Positions 55,924 through 64,000 are shown, numbered from the stretch's first letter. The stretch: 64,000 nucleotides of DNA from Aquamicrobium sp. LC103 (GCF_001014615.2 NZ_LBCQ02000016.1:62001-126000); one strand, 5' to 3'. Notes: generated by a model from the sequence alone, not told the origin. Made by a program: numbers and translations.

Positions 55924-57432
55924 CTATGTCTGGTCGGCCTCGCTCATTTGGCCGGAGCGGCGCTGCCGGATCACCCCGACGAGCACCGAGAGCCAGACCA
56001 GGATCAGGAAAACCCCGAGTCCTGCCGCGATCGGACGATCGAAGAAGGCGACGATCGATCCGTCGGACTTGATCATCGTGGTGATGAAGTTGCGCTCCAG
56101 TATCGGGCCGATGACGATGCCGAGAATGCAGGGCGCAATCGGTATGTCGTTCTCCTCCATGAAGAAGCCGAGCACGCCGAAGACGAGCATCACGATGATG
56201 CCGTAGGCGGTGTTGTTGGAACCGAATGCGCCGACGATGCAGAAGGCGAGGATAATCGGCATCAGCACCGTGCGCGGTGCCTGCAGCAGGCGCTTCGCCA
56301 GCTTGATCGCGACCCAGCCGAGCGGAACCATCAAGAGGTTGGCGAGGATGAAGATGAGGAAGACGGCGTAGATCGTCTGCGGGTTGAACAGGAACAGCGT
56401 CGGCCCGGGATTCATGCCCTTGACGTAGAGGACGCCGATGACGATCGCCGTGATCGTGTCGCCCGGAATGCCGAAGACGAGCGCCGGGATCCACGCGCTC
56501 GACAATGAGGCGTTGTTCGCCGAGGTGCTCTCCACGATGCCTTCGAGATGGCCGGTGCCGAACTTTTCAGGCGTCCTGGAGAAGCGGCGGCTGACGGCAT
56601 AGCTGACATAGGCCGCGACGTCGGCGCCCGCGCCCGGCAGGATGCCGATCAGCGTTCCCATGACGTTGCCGCGGATCTGCTGGCGCCAGTAGGTCTTCAC
56701 CATGCCGCCCCAGTTGCGGAAGATGTTGCCCACCTTGCCCTGGACGCCTTCCCAGGGCGGTGCGCCGGCGGCGATCGTGCGGAACACTTCGGAGACCGCG
56801 AAGAGGCCGATCATCGCCGGGATGAAATCGATGCCTGCCATCATCTCGGTCGAGCCGAAGGTGAAGCGCGGGACGCCGGCGGGATTGTTGAGGCCGATGG
56901 TCGCCACGAACAGGCCGATCAGCAGGCTGACCGCGCCCTTGAGCGGCGACGCGGCCCCGATGAAGGCCGAGCAGGTGAGGCCGAGCAAAGCCATCCAGAA
57001 ATATTCGGGCGAGGAGAAGTTGAGCGCGATCTCGGCGAGTGCCGGTGCCGCGAAGATCAGCACGGCCGTGCCGAAGAGGCCGCCTATGGCGGAAAACAAC
57101 ACGCAGGCGCCGAGAACCGTCTCCGCCTGGCCCTTGCGCGTCATGGCGTAGGCTTCGTCGCTGTAGGCTGCGGATGCAGGCGTTCCCGGCATCCGCAGCA
57201 GCGCGCTCGGGATGTCGCCGGCGAAGATCGCCATCGCCGCGCATGTCACCATCGCGCCGACCGCCGGAATGGGGTCCATGAAGAAGGTGAGCGGCACCAG
57301 AAGCGCCGTCGCCATGGTGGCGGTCAGGCCGGGAATGGCGCCGACGAGCAGCCCGAAGAGGGCGGCCATCAGGAGCGTGGTCAGTACCTGCCACGTCATG
57401 ACCAGTTCGAATGCGGCGATGATCGGATCCAT
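55924..57432 (-). CDS. Tripartite tricarboxylate transporter large permease (TctA type)
   Basis: A 502-residue membrane protein with about 12 helices. TctA hallmarks are FGLLVGAIPGLTATMATALL, FAGDIPSALLRMPGTPASAA, GTLIGILPGAGADVAAYVSY and FGIPGDTITAIVIGVLYVKG. It forms the channel of a TTT-family importer with the TctB and TctC partners just upstream on the same strand. The family takes up citrate, tartrate, aldarates and aromatic acids. Position beside a sugar-acid dehydratase operon suggests a sugar acid. Confidence 0.94.
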   Translation of the reverse strand: MDPIIAAFELVMTWQVLTTLLMAALFGLLVGAIPGLTATMATALLVPLTFFMDPIPAVGAMVTCAAMAIFAGDIPSALLRMPGTPASAAYSDEAYAMTRKGQAETVLGACVLFSAIGGLFGTAVLIFAAPALAEIALNFSSPEYFWMALLGLTCSAFIGAASPLKGAVSLLIGLFVATIGLNNPAGVPRFTFGSTEMMAGIDFIPAMIGLFAVSEVFRTIAAGAPPWEGVQGKVGNIFRNWGGMVKTYWRQQIRGNVMGTLIGILPGAGADVAAYVSYAVSRRFSRTPEKFGTGHLEGIVESTSANNASLSSAWIPALVFGIPGDTITAIVIGVLYVKGMNPGPTLFLFNPQTIYAVFLIFILANLLMVPLGWVAIKLAKRLLQAPRTVLMPIILAFCIVGAFGSNNTAYGIIVMLVFGVLGFFMEENDIPIAPCILGIVIGPILERNFITTMIKSDGSIVAFFDRPIAAGLGVFLILVWLSVLVGVIRQRRSGQMSEADQT

Positions 57433-57448
57433 CGGTCGATCTCTCCTT

Positions 57449-57919
57449 CTACCAGGGCATGCGGGGCATGAGCCCGAAGGGGAGCGGCACGAGCAGGATG
57501 CTGCGGAAGATGTAGTCGGTCACCAGCGTCGCGCAAATCGCGTAGGCGATCGCTTTCCACCACGGCACGTGCAGCATCCTGAAGAGCACGATCAGGATGA
57601 GCGTCATTACCGGGATGAAACCGATCGTCCGCGCGAACAATATGTAGGCGACCACGCAAAGGATGGTGACGAGCACGGCAAGCAGGGCGCCCGGCTTGCG
57701 GGTCCATTCGGTCCGCATGATGAGGGGCACGCCTGCCGAGCGCCATCCGGCGGCCAGCATGGCGAGCCCGCAGGCGGCGAAGCCTATGGCGATCGCGGTC
57801 GGAAAGGCGGCAGCACCGTATCGCTGGCCGGGTATCGCGGGGAAGGATTGGGAATAGATGCCGCCCGCGAGCCCGAAGACGAGCAGCACGGCACCGAGCA
57901 TGGTATCGCTGAAACGCAT
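57449..57919 (-). CDS. Tripartite tricarboxylate transporter small permease (TctB type)
   Basis: A 156-residue protein with four predicted helices in the TctB pattern. It begins MRFSDTMLGAVLLVFGLAGG and IYSQSFPAIPGQRYGAAAFP (the family's conserved periplasmic segment), ending with helices ILIVLFRMLHVPWWKAI and ATLVTDYIFRSILLVPLPFG. It lies between the tctC- and tctA-like genes, 16 bases before the latter. Confidence 0.92.
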   Translation of the reverse strand: MRFSDTMLGAVLLVFGLAGGIYSQSFPAIPGQRYGAAAFPTAIAIGFAACGLAMLAAGWRSAGVPLIMRTEWTRKPGALLAVLVTILCVVAYILFARTIGFIPVMTLILIVLFRMLHVPWWKAIAYAICATLVTDYIFRSILLVPLPFGLMPRMPW

Positions 57920-58004
57920 GAGATCTCCACCTGTGGCGGGTGGCAGGAACGCGAAGAGGTGACGTGGGCGGTGGCCAGCCTCCCGCGCTCCCGCCGTTTC
58001 GTCG

Positions 58005-58988
58005 CTACTTGGCCAGTCCGACCGCCTTCATGGTCTCGCCGAGAGCCTTGTTGCTCTTGTCCATGAAGTCGCCGAATTCGGCGGCCGGAGCCCAGCGCAC
58101 GCCGAAGCCCTGCTTTTCCATGAAGCCGCGATATTCCTCGCTGTCGTAGACGGTCTTCAATGCCTCCGTCAGCTTCGCCGCGACGTCTTCCGGCAGGCCC
58201 TTCGGCCCGACGATCCCACGCCAGGCGCCGATCTGCCAGTCGGAGCCGGCCGCTTCCTTCAGCGTCGGCACGTCGGGGAAGAGCTCGCTGCGGTCGGGCG
58301 ACATCACCGCCAGCGACTTGACCCTGCCGGCGTCGATCAGGGAACGCGCCTCGACCAGCGAACAGGGCACGATGCCGACCCCGCCGGCAACGAGATCCTG
58401 CAGTCCGGGCGCGGCACCTTCGCTCGGCACCCAGGACACCAGTGCCGGATCGATCCCCTTGTCGTTCAGCATGCCCGCGATGGCGAGATGCCAGATGCCG
58501 CCCTGTCCGGTGCCGGATGCGCGGAAGGTGCCGGCCGGGCTCGACTTGATCGCTTCGAGCAGTCCTTCGAGGTTCTCATATTCCGAATCGGCTGAAACCT
58601 GCACGCCGGCGGCATCCTCGTTCATCAGCGCCAGCGGCGTGTAGGCTTCCCATGTCAGATTGGTGAGGCCCTGCCAGTGCATCATGCCGATTTCCACGGT
58701 CGCGATGCCGAGCGTGTAGCCGTCCGCCTCTGCTTCCGCGATCGCGGAATGGCCGACCACGCCGGAACCGCCGGTGCGGTTGGTGACGTTCACCGGCTGG
58801 CCGAGTTCCTTCTCCAGGAGCGAGCCGATGATGCGTGCCGTCGCATCTGTTCCGCCGCCGGCACCCCACGGCACGATGATGGTCAGCGGGCGATCGGGAT
58901 ATTGCGCCATGGCCGGCGTCGCCAAAGGCAATATTCCGGCAACGACGCCTGCCGACGCCATCAGGCCCAGTAAGGTTCTTCGAAGCAT
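58005..58988 (-). CDS. Tripartite tricarboxylate transporter substrate-binding protein (TctC/Bug type)
   Basis: A 327-residue Bug-family periplasmic protein. The signal peptide is MLRRTLLGLMASAGVVAGIL, cut after TPAMA. The Bug signature YPDRPLTIIVPWGAGGGTDA and VNVTNRTGGSGVVGHSAIAE are followed by IKSLAVMSPD-type sequence (VKSLAVMSPDRSELFPDVPT). The ATG at 58988 has GGGAGG six bases upstream; the longer frame overlaps the lacI gene. It delivers the substrate to TctAB. It lies 83 bases after the LacI-family gene in the same direction. Confidence 0.93.
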   Translation of the reverse strand: MLRRTLLGLMASAGVVAGILPLATPAMAQYPDRPLTIIVPWGAGGGTDATARIIGSLLEKELGQPVNVTNRTGGSGVVGHSAIAEAEADGYTLGIATVEIGMMHWQGLTNLTWEAYTPLALMNEDAAGVQVSADSEYENLEGLLEAIKSSPAGTFRASGTGQGGIWHLAIAGMLNDKGIDPALVSWVPSEGAAPGLQDLVAGGVGIVPCSLVEARSLIDAGRVKSLAVMSPDRSELFPDVPTLKEAAGSDWQIGAWRGIVGPKGLPEDVAAKLTEALKTVYDSEEYRGFMEKQGFGVRWAPAAEFGDFMDKSNKALGETMKAVGLAK

Positions 58989-59034
58989 GCTTTTCCTCCC
59001 TTTGCACTTCAGTGTTGAAACCGTCGCCGAAGCG

Positions 59035-59057
59035 CAAAGGCGCGGTCCGCGCCTTTG
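59035..59057. other. GC-rich hairpin between the lacI-family gene and tctC
   Basis: CAAAGGCGCG (59035-59044) pairs perfectly with 59048-59057 around GTC. No T run follows on the leftward strand, so it is not a classical terminator. It could reduce read-through from the regulator or protect the 5' end of the transporter message. Confidence 0.4.
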
Positions 59058-59071
59058 GGCCGCGGCATTAT

Positions 59072-60085
59072 CTATGACGTGGCCCCCGCTATCAGTTCGA
59101 AGGCCACTTCCACCACCGTCGGCGGTCCGCCCTCCAGGATCAGGCTGGCGGCGATCTCCCCCACTTCCGCGCGCGGCGTCATCACGGTGGTGAGCGGCTG
59201 CGGCGCGAAGCGGCCGATATCCAGCCCGTTGAACCCCATGATGGCCAGTTGCGACGGCACCGAGATTCCGGAGACGATGCAATGGAAGAGGCCGCCCATG
59301 GCGAAATCGTCATTCGAAAAATAGACGGCGTCGAGCTTCTTGCCGCGCGCGAGCAGGCGCTCGAGCGCGGCGCGTCCCGCCTCGGTGGACGAGGTGCCGG
59401 CTATGAGCTCCATGTCGGCGAGGGCGATTCCGCTTTGCGACAGCACGGTCCGAAAGCCTTCGTAGCGCTTGGCCGATCTGGAGTCCGCGTCGAAGGCCGG
59501 GCCGATATAGCCGATCCTGCGGTAGCCCTTTTCCAGAAGATGGCGGGCGCTCGCCGCACCCGCCTTGTGCTGCGAGAAGCCGACGACCAGGTCGATGCCT
59601 TCGCCGTCGGTGTCGAGAAGCTCGGCCACCCTCACGCCGCTGCCGACGAGCATCGAACGGGTCTTCTCCGTGTGCTCGAGACCCACGACCAGAAACGCCG
59701 CCGGCCGCCAGGCAAGCATCGACTGGATCAGCACTTCCTCGCGCCCGAGATCGTAATCCGTTACCCCGATCACCGACTGATAGCCGAGCGGGTCGAGCGA
59801 CCGGCCCGCGCCGCTCAGAAGATCGGGGAAGACGATGTTGTGCAGCGAGGGTATGACGATCCCGACGAGGTTCGACCCGGCGGAGGCGAGGGCGCCCGCC
59901 ACGCGGTTCGGCACATAGCCGAGCTCGTCGACCACCTGGATGACGCGCGCGCGTGTCTCGGCGGAAAACGAACCATGATTGCGAAGTACCCGCGAAACGG
60001 TGCTCATGCCGAGGCCGGCCGCCTCGCTGACTTCGCGAAGCGTGACGGTCTTGCCGGCCTTGGGACCCCTGGTTGTTTCCGACAT
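59072..60085 (-). CDS. LacI/GalR-family transcriptional regulator
   Basis: A 337-residue LacI-type repressor. The HTH and hinge helix are at residues about 13-62 (TVTLREVSEAAGLGMSTVSR, VLRNHGSFSAETRARVIQVV, YVPNRVAGALASAGSNLVGI). The sugar-binding-like domain follows (VIPSLHNIVFPDLLSGAGRS, YFSNDDFAMGGLFHCI, GFNGLDIGRFAPQPLTTV) and resembles GntR/GguR-type regulators of sugar acids. ATG at 60085 is preferred; a TTG at 60103 would add six residues. Three copies of a palindrome with core GGCAGCGCTGCC in the nearby promoters are its predicted operators, one of them over its own promoter. Confidence 0.92.
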   Translation of the reverse strand: MSETTRGPKAGKTVTLREVSEAAGLGMSTVSRVLRNHGSFSAETRARVIQVVDELGYVPNRVAGALASAGSNLVGIVIPSLHNIVFPDLLSGAGRSLDPLGYQSVIGVTDYDLGREEVLIQSMLAWRPAAFLVVGLEHTEKTRSMLVGSGVRVAELLDTDGEGIDLVVGFSQHKAGAASARHLLEKGYRRIGYIGPAFDADSRSAKRYEGFRTVLSQSGIALADMELIAGTSSTEAGRAALERLLARGKKLDAVYFSNDDFAMGGLFHCIVSGISVPSQLAIMGFNGLDIGRFAPQPLTTVMTPRAEVGEIAASLILEGGPPTVVEVAFELIAGATS

Positions 60086-60159
60086 TCCTCCAGCTTTCTC
60101 CAAAAGCCCGATGAGCTTTTTTGTCCCCGCGAAGCCTTTGGAGAGACCGTCGCGAAATC

Positions 60160-60188
60160 GTTCTACACTAAAATGGCAGCGCTGCCAA
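60160..60188 (-). promoter_or_regulatory. Promoter of the lacI-family gene
   Basis: Read leftward: TTGGCA (60188-60183), 17-base spacer, TAGAAC (60165-60160). The -35 box and part of the spacer lie within the operator at 60174-60187, so the repressor would block its own transcription. Confidence 0.5.
60174..60187. promoter_or_regulatory. LacI-type operator 1, TGGCAGCGCTGCCA
   Basis: A perfect 14-bp palindrome identical to the centre of the 51223-51242 site. It overlaps the leftward lacI promoter. Its centre is 56 bases from operator 2, so the two could also act together by looping. Confidence 0.75.
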
Positions 60189-60230
60189 ATACAGCCTTGT
60201 CATGCCGGAAACGATGGGTTACCGATTTAA

Positions 60231-60244
60231 AGCAGCGCTGCCAT
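60231..60244. promoter_or_regulatory. LacI-type operator 2, AGCAGCGCTGCCAT
   Basis: Same motif with one mismatch in the left arm. It starts just after a candidate rightward promoter (TTGTCA 60197-60202, 17 bases, TACCGA 60220-60225; the -10 box is weak). It would control the SDR/ABC operon. Confidence 0.65.
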
Positions 60245-60310
60245 GCCGCAGCGAAACGCCGCCGGAGGAGCGGCCAGTTCGGGCAAAACCGGACCAAGGG
60301 AGGATACCGG

Positions 60311-60343
60311 ATGAATTCTCGCCGCAGGCGCGGGCATGACTGA
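60311..60343 (+). CDS. Possible 10-residue leader peptide coupled to the SDR gene
   Basis: A 10-codon frame, [10 protein letters not shown], with a strong site (AAGGGAGGA) before its ATG. Its TGA overlaps the SDR ATG by 8 bases. The SDR gene lacks its own good ribosome site, so translation of this mini-frame may deliver ribosomes to it. The string of arginine codons could make ribosome movement sensitive to arginine supply; this is speculative. Confidence 0.42.
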   Translation: MNSRRRRGHD

Positions 60344-61109
60344 AGCTTCCGGATCGAGCGGCCCCGTGGCCTTGGTCACGGGCGGCGGAACCGGCGTCGG
60401 ACGGGCGATCGCGGAAGCACTCGCCACCGCCGGCTACCGCGTGGTTGTCACCGGGCGACGCATCGAAGTGCTGGAAACGGCCGCCGCCGAAATGACTTCC
60501 GCGGCCGGGCGCCCGGTCGTGCCGATCCGCGCCGACATCTCCGATCCGGCGTCGGTGAAGGCGCTGTTCGCGGAGGTCGTCTCGCGCTTCGGCCGGTTGG
60601 ACCTGCTCGTCAACAATGCAGGCATCAACGCGCCGCTTCTTCCTCTGGAGGAGGTTTCCTTCGAGGAGTGGAACGCGGTCGTGGCTTCCAATCTCACCGG
60701 CGCCTTCCTTTGCACCCAGGAGGCGGTCCGCCTCTTCAAGGCGCAGAGCCCGCAAGGCGGCAGGATCGTCAACAACGGCTCGGTGTCGGCGACGACGCCG
60801 CGACCCAACTCCGCGCCCTATGCCGCCACCAAGCATGCGATCACCGGGCTGACCAAGGCGACTTCGCTCGAAGGCCGGGCCTTCAACATCGCCTGCGGCC
60901 AGATCGACATCGGCAATGCGGCGAGCGCGATGACGCAGACGATTTCCAAGGGTGTCCTGCAGGCGGACGGCCGGACCGCCGCCGAGGCGACGATCGATCC
61001 CCGCCTGGTGGGAGAGGCGGTCGTCTACATGACGGGACTGCCGCTTTCGGCGAACGTGCTTACGATGACGGTGATGGCGAACCAGATGCCATTCGTCGGG
61101 AGGGGGTGA
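60336..61109 (+). CDS. Short-chain dehydrogenase/reductase
   Basis: A 257-residue classical SDR. Seen: [20 protein letters not shown] (cofactor), [12 protein letters not shown] (Arg pair after the second strand suggests NADP), [14 protein letters not shown], the Ser region [18 protein letters not shown] and YAATK. The C-terminal part [20 protein letters not shown] belongs to a subgroup seen beside sugar ABC transporters. It is the first full gene of the rightward operon with the ATPase and binding protein. It probably acts on the imported sugar or sugar acid. Confidence 0.9.
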   Translation: MTEASGSSGPVALVTGGGTGVGRAIAEALATAGYRVVVTGRRIEVLETAAAEMTSAAGRPVVPIRADISDPASVKALFAEVVSRFGRLDLLVNNAGINAPLLPLEEVSFEEWNAVVASNLTGAFLCTQEAVRLFKAQSPQGGRIVNNGSVSATTPRPNSAPYAATKHAITGLTKATSLEGRAFNIACGQIDIGNAASAMTQTISKGVLQADGRTAAEATIDPRLVGEAVVYMTGLPLSANVLTMTVMANQMPFVGRG

Positions 61110-61175
61110 AGTTACGCAGCGGACGAGCGGTACGGAACAAGGCCGTCGTCCAATTCATGGTGCTGGGAGGAGTTA

Positions 61176-62240
61176 ATGGCATCTGTCGAGATCGCCGACG
61201 TACGAAAGTCCTTTGGAACGCATTCCGTCATAAAGGGCGTGAGCGTCGACATCGAAGACGGCGAGTTCGTCATATTGGTCGGCCCTTCCGGTTGCGGAAA
61301 ATCCACCCTGCTGCGCATGCTGGCGGGCCTCGAGCACATCACGTCGGGCGAGATCCGGATCGGCGATCGCGTCGTCAACAATCTCCCGCCCAAGGATCGC
61401 GACATCGCGATGGTCTTCCAGAATTATGCGCTCTATCCGCATATGACCGTCGCCGAGAACATGGCCTTCTCCCTGCTCCTCAAGGGGGCGTCGAAGGTGG
61501 AGATCGAGGAGCGCGTGAAGCCCGCCGCGCAAATTCTCGGGCTTTCCAATCTCCTGCAACGCTACCCCCGCCAGCTTTCCGGCGGCCAGCGCCAGCGTGT
61601 GGCGATGGGACGGGCCATCGTGCGCGACCCGCAGGTCTTCCTCTTCGACGAGCCGCTTTCCAACCTCGACGCCAAGTTGCGGGTGTCGATGCGCACGGAG
61701 ATCAAGAACCTCCATCAGCGCCTCGCCACCACGACGGTCTATGTCACCCACGACCAGATCGAGGCGATGACGATGGCCGACAAGATCGTCGTCATGCATG
61801 ACGGCGTCGTGGAGCAGATCGGGGCGCCGCTGGAACTCTACGACCGTCCCAATAACCTGTTCGTGGCCGGCTTCATCGGCTCGCCGGCCATGAACATGCT
61901 GCACGGCAGGCTCGACACGGACGATGCGGCTCGCTTCGTCACCAGCGACGGCATCGCGCTGCCCGTATCCCGGTCGCCGCAGGAGGCGAGGGGAAGGGAA
62001 CTCGTCTACGGCGTGCGCCCGGAGGGGATCGTGCTGGGCGGCCCGATCGGCATGGAGGTGATCGTGGTGGAGCCGACCGGCTCGGAAAGCCAGGTCGTCG
62101 CTAAACTCGGCGCGGCGGAGATCACCTGCGTCTTCAGGGAACGCGTGACGGTGCGGCCGGGGGAGACACTCAACGTTTCGATCGACCCTGCCGCGATTCA
62201 TCTTTTCGACGCGCAGACAGGCATCAGGTTCGCCGCTTAA
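61176..62240 (+). CDS. Sugar ABC importer ATPase (UgpC/MalK type)
   Basis: A 354-residue CUT1-family ATPase. Walker A is [18 protein letters not shown], the Q-loop [20 protein letters not shown], the signature [16 protein letters not shown] and Walker [16 protein letters not shown], all canonical. The C-terminal TOBE/regulatory domain is present ([30 protein letters not shown]). GGGAGGAG precedes the ATG. It energises the importer formed with the downstream binding protein and permease. Confidence 0.95.
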   Translation: MASVEIADVRKSFGTHSVIKGVSVDIEDGEFVILVGPSGCGKSTLLRMLAGLEHITSGEIRIGDRVVNNLPPKDRDIAMVFQNYALYPHMTVAENMAFSLLLKGASKVEIEERVKPAAQILGLSNLLQRYPRQLSGGQRQRVAMGRAIVRDPQVFLFDEPLSNLDAKLRVSMRTEIKNLHQRLATTTVYVTHDQIEAMTMADKIVVMHDGVVEQIGAPLELYDRPNNLFVAGFIGSPAMNMLHGRLDTDDAARFVTSDGIALPVSRSPQEARGRELVYGVRPEGIVLGGPIGMEVIVVEPTGSESQVVAKLGAAEITCVFRERVTVRPGETLNVSIDPAAIHLFDAQTGIRFAA

Positions 62241-62361
62241 GCCGAAGCGGGAGGAGATCGCCGACGGGCGGAGGACCCGGAAGCGAAAAGCGAAGGCGCG
62301 GCAGGTCAGGGAGTTTGAGCCGCGCGGACCGATAACGTTCCGAACAAAGGAGGAAAGACGC

Positions 62362-63681
62362 ATGGCTATCACTCGCAGACAGGTACTCGCCGGCACGACC
62401 GGCCTCGCCGCGACGGCCGCCCTTGGCGGGCAGTTCGGCGTCAAGCATGCCTTTGCCCAGGACAGCGTGCCCACCTTCACGCCGGAGGAGGGCGCCAGCC
62501 TTCGTCTCCTGCGCTGGGTTCCCTTCGTCAAGGCCGAGGAGGAGGCCTGGAACGCCAACACCAAGGCCTTCACCGAGGCGACCGGCGTCGAGGTCCGCAT
62601 CGACCAGGAAAGCTGGGAGGACGTGCGTCCCAAGGCTGCCGTGGCGGCGAATATCGGATCGGGACCGGACATGGTGATGGGCTGGTTCGACGACGCGCAT
62701 CAATATCCCGACAAGCTGGTCGACGTGACCGATCTCGGGACCTCCCTCGGTGCTGCCCATGGCGGCTGGTATCCGGGCCTCGAAGGCTATGCAAGACGTG
62801 GCGACCAGTTCATCGCCCTGCCGCTGTGCGCCATCGGCAACGCGATCTGCTACCGCCAGAGCCATATGGAAGCGGCCGGGTTCTCGGAATTCCCGAAGGA
62901 CACGCAGGGCTTCCTGGAACTCTGCAAGGCGCTGCAGGCGAAGGGAACGCCGGCGGGCTTCCCGCACGGCAAGGCGGTCGGCGACGGCAACAACTATGCC
63001 CATTGGCTGCTCTGGAGCCATGGCGGCAAGATGGTCGACGAGCAGGGCAAGGTCGCCATCAACAGCGCCGAGACCAAGGCGGCCGTCGAATACGCCAAGG
63101 CGCTCTATGCGACCTACATTCCCGGAACGGAAAGCTGGCTCGACATCAACAACAACCGCGCCTTCATGGCCGGCCAGGTTTCGCTGACGGCCAACGGCGT
63201 CTCGCTCTACTATTCGGCCAAGAACGATCCCGCGATGGCGGACCTCGCGGAAGACATCCGCACGGTCAACCTTCCGATCGGGCCGGTGGGCGAGTCGGTG
63301 GAACTGCACCAGACCTCGACGATCTCGATCTTCAACCACACGAAGTTCCCGCAGGCGGCGAAGGCCTATCTCGCCTTCATGTACCAGGCCGACAAGATGA
63401 ACGCGTGGATCGAGGGCGCCAGCGCCTATTGCTGCCAACCCCTGAAGGCGTTCGAGAACAATCCGGTCTGGACCTCGACGCCGATCCACGAGCCCTATTC
63501 GCGCGCGTCGGCAAGCCTGCGGCCGAACGGATATGCCGGCCCGCTCGGCTATGCATCGGCGGGCGTGATGGCCGACTACGTGCTCGTCGACATGTTCGCC
63601 GAAGCCGTCACGGGGCAGCGCTCGACGGAAGAGGCGATCGCCAATGCCGAGCGCAGGGCGAACCGCTACTACCGCCTCTGA
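62362..63681 (+). CDS. Sugar ABC importer substrate-binding protein (CUT1, family 1)
   Basis: A 439-residue extracellular binding protein. The N terminus MAITRRQVLAGTTGLAATAA with a twin Arg and a cleavage region near HAFAQ suggests Tat export, as for some CUT1 binding proteins. The mature part has LRLLRWVPFVKAEEEAWNAN, QESWEDVRPKAAVAANIGSG and PDMVMGWFDDAHQYPDKLVD, then IFNHTKFPQAAKAYLAFMYQ. GGAGG lies upstream of the ATG. It binds a sugar, polyol or related solute. Confidence 0.93.
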   Translation: MAITRRQVLAGTTGLAATAALGGQFGVKHAFAQDSVPTFTPEEGASLRLLRWVPFVKAEEEAWNANTKAFTEATGVEVRIDQESWEDVRPKAAVAANIGSGPDMVMGWFDDAHQYPDKLVDVTDLGTSLGAAHGGWYPGLEGYARRGDQFIALPLCAIGNAICYRQSHMEAAGFSEFPKDTQGFLELCKALQAKGTPAGFPHGKAVGDGNNYAHWLLWSHGGKMVDEQGKVAINSAETKAAVEYAKALYATYIPGTESWLDINNNRAFMAGQVSLTANGVSLYYSAKNDPAMADLAEDIRTVNLPIGPVGESVELHQTSTISIFNHTKFPQAAKAYLAFMYQADKMNAWIEGASAYCCQPLKAFENNPVWTSTPIHEPYSRASASLRPNGYAGPLGYASAGVMADYVLVDMFAEAVTGQRSTEEAIANAERRANRYYRL

Positions 63682-63694
63682 CATGGCCGAAACG

Positions 63695-63723
63695 CCGCCT
63701 CGCCGCCGAAAGCGGCGCGGCGG
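63695..63723 (+). other. Stem-loop between the binding-protein and permease genes
   Basis: A 12-bp GC stem with one mismatch (63695-63706 with 63712-63723) and a CGAAA loop, followed by a run of A, not T. It is therefore not a terminator for this strand. Such hairpins after binding-protein genes can protect the upstream mRNA and give more binding protein than permease. Confidence 0.45.
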
Positions 63724-63819
63724 AAAAAAATCGCAATGCGGCAAGCGGCCATTGAGGTCGCTTGCCGAAAAGCGGCGGAGAGACCGGCTCCGCTGCCTGA
63801 GCAAGGAGATCGGCAAGCC

Positions 63820-64000
63820 ATGTCCAATCCCGCCGCAACCGAGCACAAACCATCCTTCCTCGAGCGGCTTTCGCAGAGCCGCAACGGGCTCGGCTTCCTG
63901 TTCATGCTGCCGGCAGCCGTCTTCCTGCTCTGCTTCCTCACCTATCCGCTCGGCCTCGGCGTCTGGCTTGGTTTCACCGACACGTCCATCGGGCGGACCG
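63820..64000 (+). CDS. Sugar ABC importer permease, N-terminal part (runs off right edge)
   Basis: The first 60 residues of a CUT1 permease (MalF/UgpA type). After a polar leader (MSNPAATEHKPSFLERLSQS) comes the first membrane helix LGFLFMLPAAVFLLCFLTYP and the typical LGLGVWLGFTDTSIG. It belongs with the upstream ATPase and binding protein. AAGGAG lies 11 bases before the ATG. The rest, and presumably a second permease, lie outside the window. Confidence 0.88.
   Translation, partial: MSNPAATEHKPSFLERLSQSRNGLGFLFMLPAAVFLLCFLTYPLGLGVWLGFTDTSIGRT

Noticed and set aside
63695-63730. Stem-loop after the sugar-binding-protein gene as a terminator
   Set aside because: It is followed by A rather than T on the coding strand, and the permease gene continues the operon.

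Overview
The window is gene-dense, visibly GC-rich bacterial DNA (GC high by eye, not computed) with no rRNA, tRNA, insertion sequence, phage gene or CRISPR array. Its style points to an alphaproteobacterium of the Hyphomicrobiales (Phyllobacteriaceae, Rhizobiaceae or Brucellaceae-like): many solute-binding-protein transporters (TRAP, TAXI-TRAP, TTT, ABC), ATGA-coupled operons, sugar-acid catabolism, and a gadB-gadC-glsA acid-resistance operon of the kind known in Brucella and relatives. The organism assignment is inference.

The window is a chain of separate catabolic modules, most with their own regulator. (1) 1-1.2 kb: the start of a TetR repressor, divergent from an SMP-30/gluconolactonase-like gene. 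(2) 1.2-5.4 kb: a LysR regulator divergent from a two-component flavin monooxygenase (luciferase-like oxygenase plus flavin reductase) and a CaiB-type CoA-transferase. (3) 5.4-9.4 kb: a bifunctional enoyl-CoA hydratase/3-hydroxyacyl-CoA dehydrogenase divergent from a TetR regulator and an acyl-CoA dehydrogenase. (4) 9.5-21 kb: a GntR regulator, MaoC hydratase, two DHDPS-family lyases, a family I CoA-transferase, a second acyl-CoA dehydrogenase, a duplicated tautomerase, a TRAP transporter, a DUF3830 protein and an AMP-forming ligase. This looks like degradation of an unidentified organic acid through CoA thioesters. (5) 21-25.4 kb: an MFS exporter with divergent AraC regulator, an M20 amidohydrolase and a phosphoribosyltransferase-like protein.

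(6) 25.4-31.3 kb: a Liv-type ABC importer operon ending in an unusual protein made of two TetR units. (7) 31.7-35.6 kb: gadB-gadC-glsA. (8) 36-40.3 kb: an RND efflux adaptor and pump. (9) 40.3-51 kb: a TPP-dependent enzyme and TauE-type permease, divergent from a TAXI-TRAP importer, IclR regulator, ACMSD-like amidohydrolase, aldehyde dehydrogenase and aromatic-ring-type FAD monooxygenase. (10) 51-64 kb: a sugar-acid region with an IlvD/Edd dehydratase, DenD-like epimerase, beta-hydroxyacid dehydrogenase and SDR facing a tripartite tricarboxylate transporter and LacI regulator; then a second SDR and a sugar ABC importer that runs off the right edge.

The strongest new signal is regulatory. A palindrome with core GGCAGCGCTGCC occurs three times: at the promoter of the dehydratase operon (51223-51242) and twice between the lacI gene and the SDR/ABC operon (60174-60187, 60231-60244). 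This ties the last 13 kb into one predicted LacI regulon. Other candidate operators are a VanR-like ATTTGATCAAAT palindrome and related inverted repeat in the GntR module, a TetR box inside a promoter spacer that would give a leaderless mRNA, and a 9-bp inverted repeat upstream of the TAXI-TRAP operon.
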